NCBI GenBank assembly: GCA_036245805.1
Contig: BTRK01000004.1
Coordinates: forward strand, 20,832,001-20,896,000
Direction: 5' to 3'
Origin: Pristionchus mayeri
Lineage: Eukaryota > Nematoda > Chromadorea > Rhabditida > Neodiplogasteridae
DNA: 64,000 nt
Of this stretch, positions 36,526-48,230 are shown one piece after another (the stretch's first letter is position 1; each line of letters starts with the position of its first letter). Under the pieces are notes generated by a model, which saw only the letters and a program-made list of their open reading frames with translations, had not been told where the DNA came from and did no database searches. Made by a program: the position numbers and the translations under genes.

Positions 36526-37106
36526 TCTTCGTGGGAGATCTGGAATACAACAACAAATAAGAAAAATCAATAAAAACAATGATACAAATCAATAACCAAA
36601 AATCCCCAACATAAAAAGTCAATCGTTGGTTCATTCTGTCGTAACCACGTCGCAGAATTACCGTACTGCGTTTGCCCAAACATGCCTTATCGAAAAGTCG
36701 TTGTAATATTAATAACATTCTTGTTTCGCAGAAAAAAATATAGTGCTATTATTAAGCAGTACTGATTCATGTGAAAAATATTAAATAATTCAAAACATTT
36801 ACAATAATACAAATGAGTGTGTAGATATTATCTAATTTATGTAGTCTAGAGATACAAAATATGCAAAATATTTGAAAATTTAGTTAATATAATGTTCTTG
36901 TCCTATTAGTTCATAGTCACTGTTATGACCCTCAACTGATCTAAAGTTTTCACATTCTATCTCCTTCTCCGAATACATCTGCAGATTCTCCGTTCTGACG
37001 TCCATCTGATCTCTCTTCTGGTCGTCGAGTGAATCATCATAAACTCTGGGATGCAAACACTCGACTGATAAGGGGGGGCTGGGGGTGTCATTCCACTCTC
37101 TCCCTA
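36526..37106. other. AT-rich divergent intergenic region
   Basis: This lies between the starts of the minus-strand COG2 gene and the plus-strand TRPM-like gene, so it should hold both promoters. It is AT-rich from 36720 to 36900. No extra exons of the usual TRPM N-terminal homology region were found here. Confidence 0.5.
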
Positions 37107-40100
37107 ATGTGGGGAGGATGCACGAGGAAGAAGAAGTACAACAAGCCTCGGGCGACTACTGTCAATTCGATCGTGAGTACTCCCTCCCCCCCTCTCCCTT
37201 CCCATCCTTCATCTCCTTGACTATTCCAGTTCGCTGAAATCAGCAACAACGACAAGGGTGCCGATAAGGTATTCGAGTGCGTCAAACAACTCGAGAAAGA
37301 TGTGCGAATATCACATCCCTCACTCTTTACGACCTTTTCCCCTGCAGGAACAGCTGTTCTCCACTTATCTCTTCGATGATCAGAACAAGGGCGATCTGGA
37401 AGTGCACATTCTTGCTCACATGAACGAGAGTCTCGTCGATGTATTGTCTGTCTACTCGAGATAGATCAAAGATCAACTTCTCAGATCTTCAACTGTCGCT
37501 TGCAATCATTGAAGGAGAAGGACATCGCCATAGTGGCCGTCCACGCCTTCTATCGGTACTCTCATGAGTCTCTCCCCTTCTTACGTACTCGTTTATTGAT
37601 CAGCGAGACAGAGAATGCGAACTCGAATAATCAAATTATTTTTTTTCAATTTGAGCACTTCGAAGCTTCATGGAGAATGGACAAAGTGCACCTTCCCTCT
37701 CTTCACTGGCCTTCTCGTGTGCTACATTCTGAGGTAGCCATTCCATTCTCTAGTGAATTGGAATGGGATTCAGACTGATGCGTCGTATCTTCGAAGGAAT
37801 GCATGAATGGGGACTCGTAGAACTGTACAAGAGGAGTCAGGAGTGAGTGGAGAGACACAATTGACTCATTCGAAGTGAACAGAGTTGAAGAGAGCTTTTC
37901 TTTCCAGAGATTTCGAAGACCACGTTCTCGCTCTGCTGGATGTCGCCTATCGGAGAAGTGAGCGGAAGACAAGGGTAAACCACTCTTTCTCTAGTTCTTT
38001 GCTCATTCATTTACCTATCGTTCAGTTCTTCATCGTTTCTTCAGTTAGTCAAAGAAAATTCGTTTCGAAAATGAAAAAAGTTAATTTATAATTACTCACT
38101 GTTAGAACCTTGACCCTTGCAGAAGGCGTTGAAGATCAACTACCACGCTCTGATCGAGAGACAGCATTCTCATTCGTCTGCTTGCTCCGTCCTCTCCCTC
38201 CTCGATCTGGCTATGATGGCCAAGTGTGAGGTAGACCATCCTCAAAGGAAGGATTTAGAGGTCTTGAACAACGATTCACAAAACATAATCTTCAGAAATT
38301 TCTGAATCACAGCATGTGCAGACGCATCTCCAATGAACGATGGACTCCCAGCATTTCCATATCCAGAGTCAACATCTCAATGTTAGCTTTTTTTTCGAAA
38401 TCACATTTCAGATTCGTTTCATAATCTCGTTCTTCACTTTCTTTCCCATCTTCTCGATTCCTTTCAATAGGAAAACAAAGTGTGAGTGAGAGAAAGCAGT
38501 GGCGAAATAGAAGGAGAGATAAGGAAGAGGACACTGCTCACAGATCTCACGAAGAGAGCTCTCGAAGAGGAATTCGAGAAGAGACGAGAATCGAGGATTA
38601 GACCAACGAGAATGGTTTGGAATGATGAGTGGCAAAGCTAACACAAGTTCATAGATGGTGAATCGAGTGGAGAGGAGTACGATGATGTCGAAGGTGCGAG
38701 ATGCAATAGTGAGGAATTGGAAGAACACCATCGTCTTCTACTCCTCCCCATGCAGTAACTTCTGCGCGCATACGGTTAGTGCACACCATGAAGAATACAA
38801 AAATACCAATAGTATTATTTATAATACACCTTGAAGAGAATCCAGACTTTTCATTCCGTAGAACGTTATGAACTAATCGATATCGATCTCAGACCTTCTA
38901 CTTCCTCTACATCTTCCTCTATGCCACAGTTCTCCTCACTCGAGGCAGATACGAATTCCAATTCTCGCAGGATTTCCTCAACATTTTCTACAAGGAAATC
39001 ATTCTATTCGTGTGGCAGGTTCATTGCTCCCCCTTTTTCATTCATTATTTTCGACACTCTCCTCTAGGTTTCGTTCATCGCTGACATGATCTACTCCTGT
39101 TGTTCTGTGGGATTCAAGAGATTCCGCGCCAGTAACCCTGCTGATTCAACCCACAACTTCTTCAATATTGCCTGTTCGATATTGATTCATCTGAAATGAT
39201 TGAGTGAATTGATATTCAGGGATCTCTCTCGTTTTGATCTCAACTGTTCTCCACGAGTTCAAAGTTCTTCCCTGGTTATGGGGAACTCTCGTCGTACTGT
39301 GGAAGTGAGCGTAAATGGAGTCAATTAGAAGAATAAATGGCCGTAATATATGATTCCAGTTCATTGATTTATCTGAAGAAGTCATTCTTTTTTCTTCAGA
39401 TTCTTCTTCCACGTCTCCTTCATTTTCTCGTCCGTTCGAATCATGCGCGTCTTCGCTGCTGATTCCTTCTTCGGAGCAATCGTAGTGATGATGAAGAAGA
39501 TGGTGAGAATGAATCCCCTCTTTCCTCTACTGAATCCGTTGAGGTGTACACCCTCTGGTCCTTCCTCATCGTCTTTCTTCTCTTCTGGTCTACATACGCT
39601 ATCGCAGTAGTCTCCCTTCTTGGTTTGTTTCCATGTGATCATTCTCTCCATTCATCATTCTTGTCAGAGGAACCTCCGACAGTGAAGACTCTCGCGTGGA
39701 GCATCTTCTCCAATGGAGCATTCGAGATATTCGGAGAGATGAAGGACGAGATGCAGACTGGTTCGGCCCTTCCCTCCCCTCCCCAGGGGAAGAAGTGACT
39801 CTTTCAGGCAACATCAGCGAGTGTCCTCAGGCGTACAACTCCTCTGATATTCGTGACTTCACCATCACTTGCCTCTTCCGTACTTGGATGCTCCCTGTAC
39901 CCTTCCCCCTCTTCTTCCCTCATTCTTCCTCTTCAGATCCTTCTCTTCATCTACGTCCTCGTCTCCTCCGTCCTTCTCGTCAATCTCGTCACTTCCTTCT
40001 TCACGTATTCATCCCATCCATTCCTCCCTCATTCCATTCATTCAGGAATACATTCGAGCAAGTCCGCGACTCTTCCATGCTCCACTATCGATACAAGCAC

Positions 40101-40942
40101 TACCAGGTAGTACTCGAACTGGTCTGAATCCTTCCCTTCTTGCAGAGACTGGTGGAGTTCGAGACTAAGTTGCGCGCTCCGGCCCCCTTCTCCCTCCTCT
40201 ACTACCTCTGTATCTTTCTCGTGAATGGCATCTCTTTCTGCTGCAATCCCATCTTCTCGTGAGTTCCTCCTTCCCCGATAGACTCTTATTCTCCCTTCTA
40301 GATTATGTCGAAAGAGAGGGGAGATGACTGTGACAGCAGCCTCCGTTCCTCTGATGAAGACTGAACCTGGATCTCCCGAAGAGGATATCGAAGTATTGGG
40401 TCGTGTTCCCATGTCAGTTACCTCTCATTTACTTCAACACTCTTCTCCTTGTAGGATCTCCGAATCTCGTAGTGTGGACAGTCGAGCGAATCGAACAGTG
40501 AACATAATGATGGATAGAGAAGAGGAAGGACAGGGGAAGACGTGGAAGAAGATGTCGGATAAGGAGAAGATGGAAGACATCGTGGGATTCATTCAGAAAT
40601 CGTGAGAGAGAAGACATTCTTCAGTGATCAAATGGTTGATTCAGAATGAGAGCAGTGCAGAAGAATATGGAGAAGAGTAGAGAGGAGACGATAGAAGAGG
40701 AGGAGAATGAAGAGGAGAAGGAAGGAGTCAAACGACAGAGGAAGAAGGCGAAATCGAGTGGAGTCGGATCGTTCTTTGGCTATTGGAAGAGTACGAAGAC
40801 GGGGAAGATGAAGATGGTATTCACCAAACTAGACTCCATTCCATTCATTGTTACTCGGAAAGGAAAGAGATTCTATGTCTTCGAAGATTCGAAGAATCGT
40901 CCGAAGAAGCATAAGGCACTGCGAGAAGTCACTTTCCATTGA
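37107..40942 (+). CDS. TRPM-type cation channel, N-terminally short
   Basis: Transient receptor potential channel of the melastatin group. Exons include EQLFSTYLFDDQNKGDLEVH (37349-37440), CRLQSLKEKDIAIVAVHAFY, RRIFEGMHEWGLVELYKR (about 37778-37841) and FEDHVLALLDVAYRRSERKT. CEKFLNHSMCRRISNERW (about 38213-38345) matches the TRPM segment with the conserved Cys/His run. A pre-S1 hydrophobic stretch is at 38405-38470. Membrane exons: FYSSPCSNFCAHT then TFYFLYIFLYATVLL (S1), VSFIADMIYSCCSVGFKRF (S2), GISLVLISTVLHEFKVLPWL (S3), SVRIMRVFAADSFFGAIVVM (S4), YTLWSFLIVFLLFWSTYAIA (S5), TLAWSIFSNGAFEIFGEM (pore helix) and ILLFIYVLVSSVLLVNLVTS (S6, about 39935-40005). NTFEQVRDSSMLHYRYKHYQ follows as the TRP region. 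The tail is Lys/Glu-rich and ends at 40942 with AATAAA at about 40975. The region before 37107 lacks the long TRPM N-terminal domain. Confidence 0.85.
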
Positions 40943-41136
40943 ACTTGATCTCATTACTTTTTGTTTTGGTGCAAAATAAAATTCTACGTCAGTGAATAAG
41001 TGATAGCCATTTGAAAAGAATAAAATATTGCCACAACTTCTATAATTTTGTGACAACATAAAAAAAAGATTTTTTAAAATTAGTTTTATTAACGTTACAA
41101 GACCATTAATTATTAGGTGTTTATAATATTAGGTGA

Positions 41137-42374
41137 TTAGTCGTCGAATTCGAGTTTTCTTCTTTTCACAACTCCCCCATCCTCCTCTCTGAACAGTCTC
41201 CGAGGTTGCATGGATCGTTTCCATCCGTAAGGAGTACGACCATCGATTGCTGCAGCAGCAGTTCTCCTGGAGAGACGAAGACTGAAGGGAGAGTCTTCCT
41301 TCTCAGAATCGTCCATGATCTTAGTAGAATCGATCTGAGAGCAACGAGTTAGTAGGGAAGATGTAGGAATGAAGTAGATACTCTATCGATTGGCATACTC
41401 TACCGTACCTCAGCCAGTCTGCTCTCCATCTCTGGTCTCTTGACGGCTTCATTGATGGCTCGTCTCATCAGAAGAGACTTTCTGTATCCTGATCCTCGAT
41501 GCTCAAAGTGACGAGCGAATGCTGAAGAGGAAGAGGAAGTTAGAAGAAGATGGATAATCAATTAAAACTGACCATCGAATCCTTCTCTAGTTGAGAGATT
41601 CCTGAACCATTCGAAAGGGAATCGCGGAGGGATCTTCTCAACGATTTGGTGAATCTGGAATGATGCTGGCATATTATATGCGATATCAAAAATGTATCGA
41701 AGGGGACTGATTCTTACCAGTTCTTCGTCCACTGGATAGGAGAGAGTCTCGAAGATGGGAGTAGAGAGGAAGGGACAAACGAGAATGAACTCATCCTCAT
41801 TCTTGATGTGGGTGAAGATCGCATCCTGTAAGGGAGGATGAAATAGTGAAGAGAAGAAGGAACACTCACTCATTCCTTCTCAATCTTCAGATTGGCTGCA
41901 TCCACTTCCATTCTGTAGTGTCTGGCAGTGTATTCCAAGTCCTTGACCCACTGCCATCTCTCTTCATCTTCATCTTGTTCAGGAGTAGTGCATCTAGATA
42001 GAATGATTGATTATTCGATGAAAGATCAAAGAGTAAATCGAGCTAACCTTGAAGGGGAATGGAGATTCTCCTCTGACTCATCCTCAGAAGAATCCGAAGA
42101 AATCATGGACACGGTTGTTTCCTCTTCTTCATCGATCTCTTCTTCTGATCTGAAGAAGGCCAATTAATATTTTGGGAGCTAAGGGATCAAATGAATGAAA
42201 GTTTTGATAAACTGACTGGATTTGTGATGCCACTGTAGTATTCAGCTCGTCATACTCTAGATTTCTCGAGAAGGGAGTGATGTCCGATGAGGTTAAGCAA
42301 TCACACGGGTCGCAGTGACAGATTGTGCAGTAATCGAAGGAGGACAGCGAAGAGGGAGTGAAGCCATCGTCCAA
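41137..42374 (-). CDS. Unrecognised acidic protein (multi-exon)
   Basis: The family was not recognised. From a Met at 42374 the first exon has a Cys cluster, CTICHCDPCDC, then an Asp/Glu/Ser-rich exon (42150-42048: EEEIDEEEETTVSMISSDSS). Next are ERWQWVKDLEYTARHYRMEV (41995-41872), DAIFTHIKNEDEFILVCPFL (41827-41718), IVEKIPPRFPFEWFRNLSTR (about 41655-41573) and GSGYRKSLLMRRAINEAVKR (41521-41412). The C-terminus is basic and ends KLEFDD at 41137; RRTAAAAIDGRTPYGWKR and the late KRRK suggest nuclear localisation. The exon ending near 41866 reads into TGA exactly where the GT donor begins (gaatgagtgagt), so the splice there is unclear. There could be two genes, a non-GT donor, or a small error. 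An upstream Asp/Pro/Ser-rich open stretch to about 42540 may belong to it. Confidence 0.45.
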
Positions 42375-42599
42375 TGAAGAGGGACGTCATCATAGATAGA
42401 GGAGGAGGAGGAAGAGGGAGGGGCCTCATCGAAGAAATATGAAGGCGAGGGAGGGGCCTCATCGTAGACCGAACCGATGAATGGATCCATCAGAGATAAT
42501 GAAGGAGAAGTGGGGGAAAGAAGAAGAGAAGTCGAAGGCCGACTGCATGGTAACAAGTCAGATGAAATGAATCAGGACTGATTGATTAGAGAAGGGTTG

Positions 42600-42995
42600 T
42601 AGACGGAAGGCTCCTTTCTCGATGTATACAACCTTTCTAATTACGACCCTTCCGTTGAGGAAGTATGCGTGTAAATTAGATGAGGAGAAAGAAGGAGAGG
42701 TCAAGAGATCATCTTACGATTGGACTGAGTTCGAAAAAATCAATTCGAGAACGGAACTGCACTTTAAGATCCTAGAAATTAGGTTGTGCACAGCTAAGGA
42801 AAAAACTAAATTTTCAGAGTTAACTTTTGAATGTATTTGGTAATCGTATCCGATATCTCTAATATCCCGTCTCCTTCTTCGAAACATAAAACTAGATAGA
42901 CATATTTTTCATCGTGCGATCGTTTAAGAATTGCGAATGGGCACATTCCAATGAATTCGTTCTCTCTTTATCAGTTAGTATAACCCCACTCAATT
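42600..42995. other. Intergenic between two minus-strand genes
   Basis: No exon series was found. The short open frames here lack recognisable motifs. The stretch contains the 5' flank of the acidic-protein gene and the 3' flank of the collagen gene. Confidence 0.4.
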
Positions 42996-43931
42996 TCAAT
43001 GTTTCCTCGAAATGGCATTCGAATGGAGTATCATAGACACATAGTGATCGTCGTGGTTCGGTGCTCCTCCGTATCCCCCATCACAGTTAATTGGACACAT
43101 TCCAGGAGGTCCATCCTTTCCTGGGGGACCATTTCTGCCTGGCATTCCCGGTGGACCATCGATACCAGGTGCTCCATCAGGCCCTGGTTCTCCTTTGGGT
43201 CCAGGTTCCCCTCTCGTGGAAAGGGCGTTTCCACCTGGTTCCCCAGATGGTCCAACTACTCCTGGTTCCCCGGGAGGTCCTGGCTGTCCGGGTGGATTCA
43301 ACTCTTCTCTAGCAGATCTTCCAGGTTCTCCTTCCATTCCTGGTTCCCCATCCTCTCCTGGTTCTCCATCTTCTCCTTTCGGACCGGGTGGACCTGGGTC
43401 TCCGTCCTTGCCAGGAGTGCCTGGTTTACCACCTTTCCCTGGTTCTCCAGGTGGTCCCGGTGGTCCTTTTGGTCCCTTTTCACCCTTCGGGCAAGGCATA
43501 CAAGGTGGGGTGGTGAGTGGTTCACACACGGGATCAGGTGGTGCTTCTGGTTCTCCGGGCATCCCTGGGGCACCTGGCAGTCCTGGCTTGCCTGGTCTCC
43601 CTTGTGGTCCGGGAGGTCCCTTCGGGCCAGGGAGACAGCAGGGGGCGCATTCCTCCTTGACTGCTCGAGTTGTTCGATTTGGGATGGAGTGACTCTCCTT
43701 GAGGAGACTCACTATCGATTGAGCTTCGCCCTGAAGAACAACGAATATGAGTGGGAATAAGGAAGGAGTAGAACTGACGAAACAATTGTGGATATCAGAT
43801 CCAGCGTATCTCTTGATCTGGTCGATGTAGGAGTGGAGTAGAGGGAGGGTGCACAAGAGGGAAATCACAGCTGCAGTGCTGAAGAAGGAGGCAGTGCCCA
43901 GTACTGCTCTGTAGGCAGCTGACTTATCCAT
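42996..43931 (-). CDS. Cuticle collagen
   Basis: Structural protein of the nematode cuticle. The start at 43931 gives [20 protein letters not shown], followed by a hydrophobic segment that serves as signal-anchor ([17 protein letters not shown]). One 48-bp in-frame intron (about 43736-43783, gtcagt...ttcag) interrupts it. RTTR is the subtilisin-type processing site and is followed by CAPCC. Gly-X-Y blocks start with [16 protein letters not shown]. They are interrupted at a Cys-containing non-triplet stretch ([17 protein letters not shown]) and near [10 protein letters not shown]. The C-terminus has [11 protein letters not shown]. This Cys/GXY layout is typical of the col/rol/sqt family. An upstream in-frame Met at 43985 is less likely because it precedes the conserved N-terminal block. 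Confidence 0.93.
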   Translation of the reverse strand: MDKSAAYRAVLGTASFFSTAAVISLLCTLPLLHSYIDQIKRYAGSDIHNCFVSSTPSLFPLIFVVLQGEAQSIVSLLKESHSIPNRTTRAVKEECAPCCLPGPKGPPGPQGRPGKPGLPGAPGMPGEPEAPPDPVCEPLTTPPCMPCPKGEKGPKGPPGPPGEPGKGGKPGTPGKDGDPGPPGPKGEDGEPGEDGEPGMEGEPGRSAREELNPPGQPGPPGEPGVVGPSGEPGGNALSTRGEPGPKGEPGPDGAPGIDGPPGMPGRNGPPGKDGPPGMCPINCDGGYGGAPNHDDHYVSMILHSNAISRKH

Positions 43932-44331
43932 AGATAACTGAGTGAGCTCTCTCTCACTTATATACGTGCTCGTGATTAGCTTCACTCTCTAATTGCCGTG
44001 TGGGGGATAAACACTCGATGGGAACCCGATGGTGATGCACACAATCAGAGGAATACTTTCAATTCCTTCCCGATTCCCTTATCGTTTTCGAATGATTTTC
44101 AATTACGATGATCGAGATCTACTCAGCACCTCTCTAAACAAGGAGATAATTTCTTTCTTTCACTATCATCTTCTCAACCTGTGTTATTCCGTAGACCGAG
44201 CTAATTTGGCTTCCTTCATTTCGTGTAGAAAATGTAGCCACTAGAAATCCGATATTTTCCCACGAGAAACACTCGGAAAGCACACTTTTATCAATTTTCT
44301 TTGTCAATCTACACTGCAATTGGAGAGAGGG
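43932..44331. other. Collagen promoter region
   Basis: This is the upstream flank of the minus-strand collagen and the downstream flank of the 7TM gene. No exons were seen. A TATA-like tatata lies near 43958-43963 on the strand opposite the collagen, 30 bases from its start. It is plausible but unproven as a core promoter. Confidence 0.35.
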
Positions 44332-46127
44332 CTACAATTTAAAATTTGTGGTGTTTCGAAATTCTATCGTCGACTGAATTTGTTTCTGGCAATCAGAAAA
44401 TTGAAGGAAGATTGCAAGAGCGGTGATCATTGAGGAGAACAACTGAGAAGAAGATAATTCTATTGATTATATGAGAGAGATACCGTGAGAATGAGTGGTT
44501 TCGAAAGGAGGGCGAATCCCCAAATTGTAACTCCCAAATCAGTCTGTTCGAGGTGAGAAGCGAATACGAGAGCTGCAGTGTGAACCTAAAGAATGAGGAA
44601 GAATCTCAACTCGACTGATCCTTCCCCTCATATTGTGCCCGAAAGGAAGCCAGTGGCGAATATTGGAACAGAAAAGAGCGCGGGTCTTTTTCATCTGATG
44701 AGAGAGGATGAAGTCAATCGGGAAAGAAAATAAACGTACTCGATTGTGCAGTCTGGCGGGATAAATAGTAAGGATGTAGAAGAGACAAAGACAGAGAAGA
44801 GTGAGGATGAGTGAGGGGAGAAACTCGAAGAGAAGAGCATTTCTAGATTGAGGAATGGACGATTGGAAGGGGAAGGAGTGATGACCTGTTGACGACTAAA
44901 GCGAAAGAGATGAAGATAGTACAAGGAATGGCCATTCCTATTTGAAAGAAGACGAATCTCTGAGAAGGGAATGGATGAAGGAAAGGAAGTACACCCGAAC
45001 CTTGAGAATCCCATCTAAACATCGAATCGAAAGAGAAAGCCGAGAGTTTCTTCGAATGGAATCCATGAAGAAGGAGATCGCTTCCGATTCCGATGAACAT
45101 TTCACCTGAAGGCAAAGTGATCACTCAGTGAACAAAAAACTACAAACATCGATGGCTTCTTGTACGAAATTGTTGATTTCGCAGACTGCAACTCGAATGA
45201 GATAACAGTATGTGTGAATCTGCGAAAAGTGTTCAGTCACAATGAACCGATCAAAACCTGGATACTCCATCCAAGAAGAAGATAACTACTGGTTGCATTG
45301 TAGATTACGAGCAATTGTTCAAAGTAAAGAATCTATAAATAATGGGAGAAAATAGAGTGATTATGATTTGACCTACCCCAGATAAGTTCTCAAAATCAAT
45401 TCCGTTTGGCCGAATTCCAATGGTGGCATAAATAATGAAGAATAGACCATAACAGAGAATGAAGATGCGGAACCACCTCATTCTTCTATTCAACATCACT
45501 ATGGCCCCTCTGTTCAATTTCACTCCCTTCCCCAGCAATTCTTCATAGTTCACTCATTTGAGATGGAAAACCTCATTGACTGAATGGAGCAATCGGAAGA
45601 ATCGCTTGATCGATCCCTTCTTCTGCCAGGTGAACATACTTATCTCAATGGAGTACTCTGAATGCCCTACATTCCACTCTCCTCACTGATCCAGTCACAC
45701 AGTTGATGAGTCCACAAATGAATGTGGAGAAGAGGGGAGTAGTCAAGTCATTCATTCGAATAGTCACAATGGTGTAGATGAAATAGGAAAGGTAGTAGAA
45801 CGCTGTACGATGAAAAGGTCATCAGCCATCCATTAAACCTTACATGAACCAATTACAAATATTTGAATGAATTCTGATACTCTATTCATCTTCGAATGCT
45901 CGGGGCCTCGATTTATGTTGAATAAATAGAATGACATTGCCTCAATCGAAATACTCACTATGGTTTCAATGGGTGCACGAACCTCAATCACTGGCTGAAA
46001 CAGTTCCTCTATTGGGGAAATATCATCCTCTATTATCTTAGTACCATCTTCACACTGAAAAATATTAAATGCTGGCAATCAAACTGAGATGACGCACGGC
46101 TCGCGAGAGGGAAACCTTCCGACGCAT
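44332..46127 (-). CDS. 7TM receptor, gustatory-receptor-like (Gr/gur or srr type)
   Basis: Multi-exon membrane protein with seven predicted helices. The start at 46127 (MRRKVSLSRA) is followed by an acidic exon (46054-45960: CEDGTKIIEDDISPIEELFQ). The helices are FYYLSYFIYTIVTI and PLFSTFICGLINCVTGS (45807-45675), FRIFILCYGLFFIIYATIG (45514-45378), YNATSSYLLLGW (45304-45248), FQIGMAIPCTIFISFALVV (about 44960-44885) and LLFEFLPSLILTLLCLCLF (44848-44745). The last is WGFALLSKPLILT then LFSSMITALAIFLQF (to the stop at 44332). The last helix ending in a (T)xxxxxLQF-like motif recalls the TYxxxxxQF signature of insect gustatory receptors and nematode gur/lite-1 proteins. Exon 45640-45591 (WQKKGSIKRFFRLLHSVNE) fits an intracellular loop. 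Class assignment is tentative. Confidence 0.55.
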
Positions 46128-46604
46128 TGTGGTAGAGGACTCTTCAAGGGATATGTCCCAATGCTGAGCCAATTAGGAGAAGGAGAGCAAACAGTGAAGA
46201 GCATCGAGGAGAAAGACAAAAGATGAAGAGGTCGAGTATGTTTCGAAGAGGGAGACGGCATATTAGAGATATCGTATATGTTTACTAAATACACCCAAAA
46301 GCCTGCTCTGAATAATTCGTTCGTCTCCTTAGTTTTGTACAACCTAATTTCCAGGATCTCCAAGTGCAGTTGCGTTCTTGAATTCTTTCATATTTCAAAT
46401 TTCGATTTCAGTCCAATCGTAATATCAAATTTTTAATAAATACATGAGCAGTTGTAGTGCATGCAGAACGGGAAATTAAACAAATCACTTATCTGGACGG
46501 TACAAAGTGGCTTCTATCATATATTCTTCAGCATCCTCTCAGGAATTCATTCAACTTACCATTCACTTTTATATTACTCACCCTGTCCTTGACGGACAAG
46601 TTGA
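46128..46604. other. Divergent intergenic region
   Basis: This lies between the starts of the minus-strand 7TM gene and the plus-strand LRAT-fold gene. It is AT-rich from 46370 to 46450. No coding exon was recognised. The N-terminal exons of the LRAT gene could extend into it. Confidence 0.35.
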
Positions 46605-47913
46605 TTGGAAAGTTTTAATGGATCCATCCGTTGTGATGTCCAACTTGTACTGAATGTGATTATGTACTATTCATTTCTTTCCTTTTTTTCAGTTTCAAAT
46701 ATTGAAGTATGTGGGTTACTTGATGATTCTACCCTTAGAAAAAACGTTGAAAGACATCACATGAAGATTGCCGACATTTATAGCCTATTCGTATCTCTGT
46801 CCTTTCTATCGCCTCCATTTGGTTTTCACCTTAGCAAACAGTTCGGCATGCGGTTATACTTCGATCGAGGTTGCTTCCCCAATTCAAATCAACAATCTCC
46901 TTTATTTCAGATATTGGACTCACAGAAAATTCAAACTTTGGACTGCGTACTAAATGGATGTCAGTCGAAAATATCGAAATGCGACTGAAACGCGGAGATT
47001 TGATAGAGATCAGGTAAGGAGTGTATTTGCCCTGCTTTTAAGCTTAAAAGCCGTCTTTTTCAGTCGTATTTTTCCAATTGGATTCCTGCCTCTTCCCTAC
47101 AAGGTGAGTTTTTTACTTTCCAGTCTCATCAGATGTACTCATACAAACATCTGTCAGCACTGGGCTGTATTCACGTGCTTCCGAGAAGGAAATTCATTCG
47201 CTGTTCACTACTCCGACACCAGTATGAAGACTCGAAACAAAAAACATTGAATTCTTCATCATCATTCGCAGGTGATGATGATTCACACCAATTCCCTCAG
47301 GAGCAGATACTCAGCATCAAACAACCAAAAGTGCACAGCATATAGCTTTAGTCTATCAAATTCAATCGTTGAGGTGCGAGAAGAGAGACTGAAGGAGATC
47401 ATCGGTTCGTCTAAGTGTCGAATCAACAATTCGCAAGATTGGAAGTGAGATTCCTATTCGGGACAATAATTAACTTCCTTATTCCAGAAATTATCCGTTT
47501 CAGTCTTCTAAAGTCGTAAAGAGGGCATTGAGTAAAGTGAGGGAAGAAAGAGGAAAGTGAATGAATGAGAGAAAGTTGCAGATTGGGGAGGAATCATTCA
47601 ATCTCCATTCTCACAACTACGAACATCTTTCGAGATGGATTAGAAATGGAACTTCTATTTCTTTCCAGGTAACAATCTCCCTTCGATAAATCTCAGTCGA
47701 TTCAAGGCCTTTTCCTTCTCTGGATTCCTCAGTGGAATGAGTGGTGGACCCGATTCAATCGTTGCTCTCATCTCTCCCCCTCTACACGATTTGTTCGACG
47801 GAGAGAGCACAGATCCTCCCTTATTCTTCCACAATGAGATCGAAATCCTTCTCACTCTTCTCTTCTTCTCTTCATTCGCAATTCTTTCAATTATCTTCCA
47901 AACTATTCTATAA
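46605..47913 (+). CDS. LRAT/NlpC-P60-fold protein with altered active site
   Basis: Member of the LRAT-like (H-box/NC-box) acyltransferase superfamily, the fold of lecithin-retinol acyltransferase, PLAATs and nematode EGL-26. The exon at about 46907-47013 carries LRTKWMSVENIEMRLKRGDL and IEIR; the next (47064-47101) gives RIFPIGFLPLPYK. HWAVFTCFREGNSFAVHYSD (about 47158-47220) is the H-box with the catalytic His. KCRINNSQDW and NYPFQSSKVVKRALSKVREE (about 47415-47558) match the linker between boxes. The exon at 47581-47670 gives FNLHSHNYEHLSRWIRNGTS, aligned with the NCEHF box, but Tyr stands in place of the nucleophilic Cys. The C-terminus is a membrane helix (LLTLLFFSSFAILSIIFQTI) with the stop at 47911-47913. 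An AATAAA follows at about 47940. The N-terminal exons are uncertain. It is probably catalytically inactive if the exon calls are right. Confidence 0.7.
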
Positions 47914-48230
47914 TTCACAACAAAGATTTTCCTAAATGCAATAAATGCCGATGTATGATTTGGTCACTGCGTATTCTCTTCGTTCAAACAATCCCTTGTG
48001 GATTGCTTCTCTCTGAATAACAGTCATTAGCCATTCAGTCTCCTTTCCACGAGACTCCGCACGTTTTATTCTCCGTCGCACTTTCCTGAGCTTTCGTTCT
48101 CATTCACATATGGAGATATGTAAGACAACATCATGAAACTAACCAGAAGTGAATATTCAAGTCTTGCACATTTTGTTGTCCCATTCACGTCTGTTCCCGT
48201 TCAAATTGTCCACTCGGTTAGCAGAGCTCA
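47914..48230. other. Intergenic between LRAT-like and GPCR genes
   Basis: Short tandem-gene spacer with the upstream gene's AATAAA at about 47940. No coding signal or RNA gene was seen. Confidence 0.4.

Noticed and set aside
38408..38731. 107-codon minus-strand frame in the TRPM-like gene
   Set aside because: It is hydrophobic by chance opposite TRPM exons; plus-strand exons on both sides join in order and match the channel family.
42999..43760. 253-codon and 165-codon open frames on the plus strand opposite the collagen
   Set aside because: They are mirror images of the Gly-X-Y repeat on the minus strand; the repeat keeps several frames open. The minus-strand protein has the full cuticle-collagen layout.
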